A stretch of DNA of 17,272 nucleotides from an uncultured Alcaligenaceae bacterium (GTDB lineage Bacteria > Pseudomonadota > Gammaproteobacteria > Burkholderiales > Burkholderiaceae_B): NCBI GenBank assembly GCA_937995985.1, contig CALKIR010000066.1, positions 1 through 17,272 of the forward strand, written 5' to 3'. Made by a program: the position numbers and the translations under genes. Position 1 is the first letter of the stretch. The number at the start of each line of letters is the position of its first letter. The notes below the pieces were generated by a model. The model was not told the origin of the DNA. It ran no database searches and saw only the letters and a program-made list of their open reading frames with translations. Below, one piece after another: positions 15,112 through 17,272 of the stretch.

Positions 15112-16290
15112 ATGACCACCAAACACCTATTATTTTTCCGCAGCTTTCTGCTGCTTCTTGCAATAGTTTCTGTTGCATTTATCTGGCTGATTATCCCATT
15201 TTATGGAGCGATTTTTTGGGGCACTATACTTGCCGTACTCTTTGCCCCAGTGCAGCGCTACCTACTCAATAAAACTAATGGACGCCGTAACTTATCAGCA
15301 TTACTCACTTTATTAATTATTTTATTGATTGTCATTATTCCGGTCATCTTTGTCGCTGGAGCACTGATACAAGAAATGGTTTTGGTATACAACCGCCTGA
15401 ACACTGGAGAGCTAGATATCGGTGGTTATTTTGCCCAAATCATTAACAAACTCCCACCTGTTTTAACTAAAGAATTTGGTCCAATTAGCAGCCTAGACAT
15501 TAGCAAACTCAGCGAAAAAGTTACCGACTTTGCTGTCAGCAGCGGTCAATTTCTCACACGCAAAGCCCTCAGCATAGGCTCTAATACCTTTCAGTTTATT
15601 ATTAGCCTAGGGGTCATGCTCTATCTGCTATTCTTTTTACTGCGTGATGGCCAAAGCTTGACACGCCGCATTAGCAGCCTGGTTCCTTTAAGCGATGAAC
15701 AAAAAAGCCACTTATTTATCAAATTCACTAAAGTCATTCGTGCCACTGTCAAAGGCAACCTTGCTGTCGCAGCTGTACAGGGGGCATTAGGCGGAATTAT
15801 ATTTTGGTTTTTAGGCATACAAGGTGCCTTATTCTGGGGGGTACTCATGGGCGTATTATCGTTACTGCCCGCAGTGGGCGCCTCCTTAATATGGGCGCCT
15901 GTGGCCATCTACTTTGTGAGCGAAGGCAACTATGTGGATGCCATCATCTTGGCTGCTTTTGGAATGTTTGTCATTGGCCTGACAGACAACCTCCTACGCC
16001 CGACCCTGGTTGGAAAAGATACCAAAATCCCTGATTACTTAATCCTAATCTCCACCTTGGGCGGGCTATCTATTTTCGGCTTAAATGGCTTTGTTATTGG
16101 TCCTTTGATTACCGCCATGTTTATGGCTTGCTGGACTCTTTTCCCACAAGCCATGCATGATCATGATAATTACTATATCCAAGACCAACATGAGCTAAAT
16201 CGCAAAGCTAAACGCCTCAAACACCGTAGTGGGAGCCGTAAAACTCAGCCTGACTCCCCCACAAACCATAAAACACAATCAGAGGAATAA
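15112..16290 (+). CDS. AI-2E/PerM-family membrane transporter
   Basis: Polytopic inner-membrane protein of 392 residues in the AI-2E transporter family (YdiK/PerM/TqsA relatives). Hydrophobic segments are at about 5-55 and 62-88, then a soluble region (about 90-145), then several helices to about 345, including the family region GVLMGVLSLLPAVGASLIWAPVAIYF and PTLVGKDTKIPDYLILISTLGG. The last 45 residues are charged and probably cytoplasmic. Family members have been linked to autoinducer-2 export and to Na/H antiport, so the substrate here is uncertain. It follows cheV by 42 bases with a weak AAGG site and may be co-transcribed; its stop overlaps the convergent MAPEG gene by 12 bases. Confidence 0.9.
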   Translation: MTTKHLLFFRSFLLLLAIVSVAFIWLIIPFYGAIFWGTILAVLFAPVQRYLLNKTNGRRNLSALLTLLIILLIVIIPVIFVAGALIQEMVLVYNRLNTGELDIGGYFAQIINKLPPVLTKEFGPISSLDISKLSEKVTDFAVSSGQFLTRKALSIGSNTFQFIISLGVMLYLLFFLLRDGQSLTRRISSLVPLSDEQKSHLFIKFTKVIRATVKGNLAVAAVQGALGGIIFWFLGIQGALFWGVLMGVLSLLPAVGASLIWAPVAIYFVSEGNYVDAIILAAFGMFVIGLTDNLLRPTLVGKDTKIPDYLILISTLGGLSIFGLNGFVIGPLITAMFMACWTLFPQAMHDHDNYYIQDQHELNRKAKRLKHRSGSRKTQPDSPTNHKTQSEE

Positions 16291-16638
16291 AATCCAAACA
16301 TTAACCCCAAAAGCAGCCCCCCATACCAAGCTTCTCAAACTGGGTTTATCCCAGATATAGCAACCAATATAAATTAAGCGCAGTAGTATCCACAGCATAC
16401 CTAACCAAAGTACCGCGCTGGACATTGGGTTACGTATATAGGCAAACACCATCACAGCAAAAAAGAAAGGAAGCGCTTCAAAAGTATTAATTTGAGCGGC
16501 ATTTGCACGTGCGCGCCAGCCTGACTGCCTATTTAACCACTCACGGGGGGCTGAATTATCAAAGCCACGCGCCCCCGCCTTAGCGCCAACGGCCGCTACA
16601 AAAGGCAGCAAAGCTGCTGCTAATAAAATCCACTCCAT
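16279..16638 (-). CDS. MAPEG-family inner-membrane protein
   Basis: Small membrane protein of 119 residues with about four hydrophobic segments, the size of bacterial MAPEG proteins (related to microsomal glutathione transferase and leukotriene C4 synthase). The signature RARANAAQINTFEALPFF (42-59) matches the conserved AR..AAxxNxFE motif. Any enzymatic activity is unproved; many bacterial members lack known function. I chose the ATG at 16638, with AGGA five bases upstream; the in-frame GTG at 16650 overlaps that ribosome site. It is convergent with the PerM-like gene. Confidence 0.88.
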   Translation of the reverse strand: MEWILLAAALLPFVAAVGAKAGARGFDNSAPREWLNRQSGWRARANAAQINTFEALPFFFAVMVFAYIRNPMSSAVLWLGMLWILLRLIYIGCYIWDKPSLRSLVWGAAFGVNVWILFL

Positions 16639-16711
16639 ACTATTCCTCACAAAAAATTTATAGGCAGGTTTTATTAGAACACAAAAATCGCGTCTTAAAT
16701 ACTACAGCATG

Positions 16712-16741
16712 CTGACAATATTCTAAAAATCGCGTTATAAT
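16712..16741 (+). promoter_or_regulatory. Sigma-70 promoter of tRNA-Thr
   Basis: CTGACA (16712-16717) and a perfect TATAAT (16736-16741) are separated by 18 bases. The mature tRNA begins 20 bases after the -10, a distance typical for tRNA genes with a short leader. Confidence 0.75.
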
Positions 16742-16761
16742 TTCTCTTTTTGCTGGATCGG

Positions 16762-16837
16762 GCCGGCATAGCTCAGTTGGTAGAGCAGCGCATTCGTAAT
16801 GCGAAGGTCGGGGGTTCGACTCCTCTTGCCGGCACCA
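16762..16837 (+). tRNA. tRNA-Thr (CGT)
   Basis: A 76-base cloverleaf with a perfect acceptor stem GCCGGCA/TGCCGGC, D arm AGCTCAGTTGGTAGAGC, anticodon loop TTCGTAA reading CGT, T arm GGGGGTTCGACTCC, and an encoded CCA. It closely resembles E. coli tRNA-Thr(CGT). tRNA 3' ends are common integration sites, but no attL/attR pair is seen here. Confidence 0.97.
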
Positions 16838-17272
16838 TTGCCCTACGGGGCTGATAGGTGTTTTAGCGACACCATACTGACTTTAACAGCACAGGGCCTC
16901 TGCTACAAATAAGGAGCACAAACCTGATGGCTAGCATGAAAAATAGCTTTTAGCTTCAAAAGCAAATACTATAATAATTTCTCCCAGCCTTCTGGAAACC
17001 CAAAGTACTGCGCCTCTACATCAGACTGGCTTATTAAATCTTTAATATCTTTATCCCAACTGCTGTCAAGACCTCTGTTTATTGTCTTGCACTACTATTC
17101 GTTCTATTTCTTACAACTGGCCCTATAAATCGCTTAGTACACTATGCAAACCTAATTCACTGTCAAGAAGACAGCTATAGAAGAAAAACAGCACTAGACA
17201 ATATGGAACGGCCAAAAAGGAAAAAAGATCAATCTAATTAACAGTAAATCGGGCACAGTAGTTGACGATTTG
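16838..17272. other. 435-base end region without an intact gene
   Basis: All frames are broken by frequent stops. Directly after the tRNA come two small hairpins (16840-16851 and 16857-16873) without a T-run. An imperfect palindrome is at 16888-16904. An eight-codon frame at 16927 (MASMKNSF) has AAGGAG upstream but looks fortuitous. The minus strand carries a likely broken Abi-family end at 16969-17091. Nothing further is recognised to 17272. Confidence 0.5.
16969..17091 (-). pseudogene. Possible C-terminal remnant of an Abi-family (Abi_2) protein
   Basis: On the minus strand, 40 codons end at a TAG (16969-16971) and are preceded in frame by stop codons, with no start codon. The translation runs from INRGLDSSWDKDIKDLI to YFGFPEGWEKLL. 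A Trp-containing amphipathic segment followed by GFPxxW right at the terminus is how Abi_2 (AbiD/AbiF-like) abortive-infection proteins typically end. Higher coordinates do not continue the homology in any frame I could read, so the rest seems lost or strongly mutated. The fragment is short and recognition rests on one motif. Confidence 0.4.

Noticed and set aside
16762..17272. Genomic-island attachment site at tRNA-Thr
   Set aside because: No second copy of the tRNA 3' end and no integrase gene are in the window.

Overview
The window looks like ordinary chromosomal DNA of a betaproteobacterium, most likely order Burkholderiales near Alcaligenaceae, with moderate GC for that group. This rests on protein style (a CadA-type ATPase with a DCPTEE metal-binding motif, CadR/PbrR- and BigR-type regulators, a five-gene Dpp-like operon, CheV) and on two typical proteobacterial tRNA genes. 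No database could be searched, so the taxonomy is an impression. No transposase, integrase, phage gene or CRISPR array is visible.

Left part (1-4850) is a metal and sulfide stress block. A Cd/Zn/Pb-exporting P-type ATPase (minus strand) diverges from its MerR-family regulator CadR, with a good MerR-type operator inside a promoter of 20-bp spacing. A BigR/SqrR-type ArsR repressor with cysteines at 42 and 108 converges on cadR. It diverges from a metallo-beta-lactamase-fold persulfide dioxygenase, and an AT-rich palindrome lies between the two. A stand-alone CbiM-like membrane protein follows. Then come about 300 bases with no firm gene and a tRNA-Asn(GTT) with its own clear promoter and terminator.

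Middle part (5338-14028) is a peptide-uptake cluster. A LysR regulator diverges from a dpp/opp-like ABC operon: periplasmic binding protein, two permeases, two ATPases, an M20 metallopeptidase of the carboxypeptidase G2 kind, and a nu-class-like glutathione S-transferase. The order suggests import of a small peptide or glutathione-like compound followed by cytoplasmic cleavage; the substrate is not shown by the sequence. A long hairpin sits between the binding-protein and permease genes, where it could set their relative expression.

Right part (14104-17272) holds an orphan cheV, an AI-2E/PerM-family membrane protein, a MAPEG-family protein on the opposite strand (overlapping tail to tail by 12 bases), and a tRNA-Thr(CGT). 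The last 435 bases have no intact gene. On the minus strand they hold what looks like the broken C-terminus of an Abi-family (Abi_2) protein, possibly a decayed accessory element beside the tRNA.

I did not find a clearly new system. The items most worth a second look are the long intergenic hairpin, the transporter-peptidase-GST grouping, the possible Abi remnant, and the lone CbiM-like protein beside a possible decayed reading frame.
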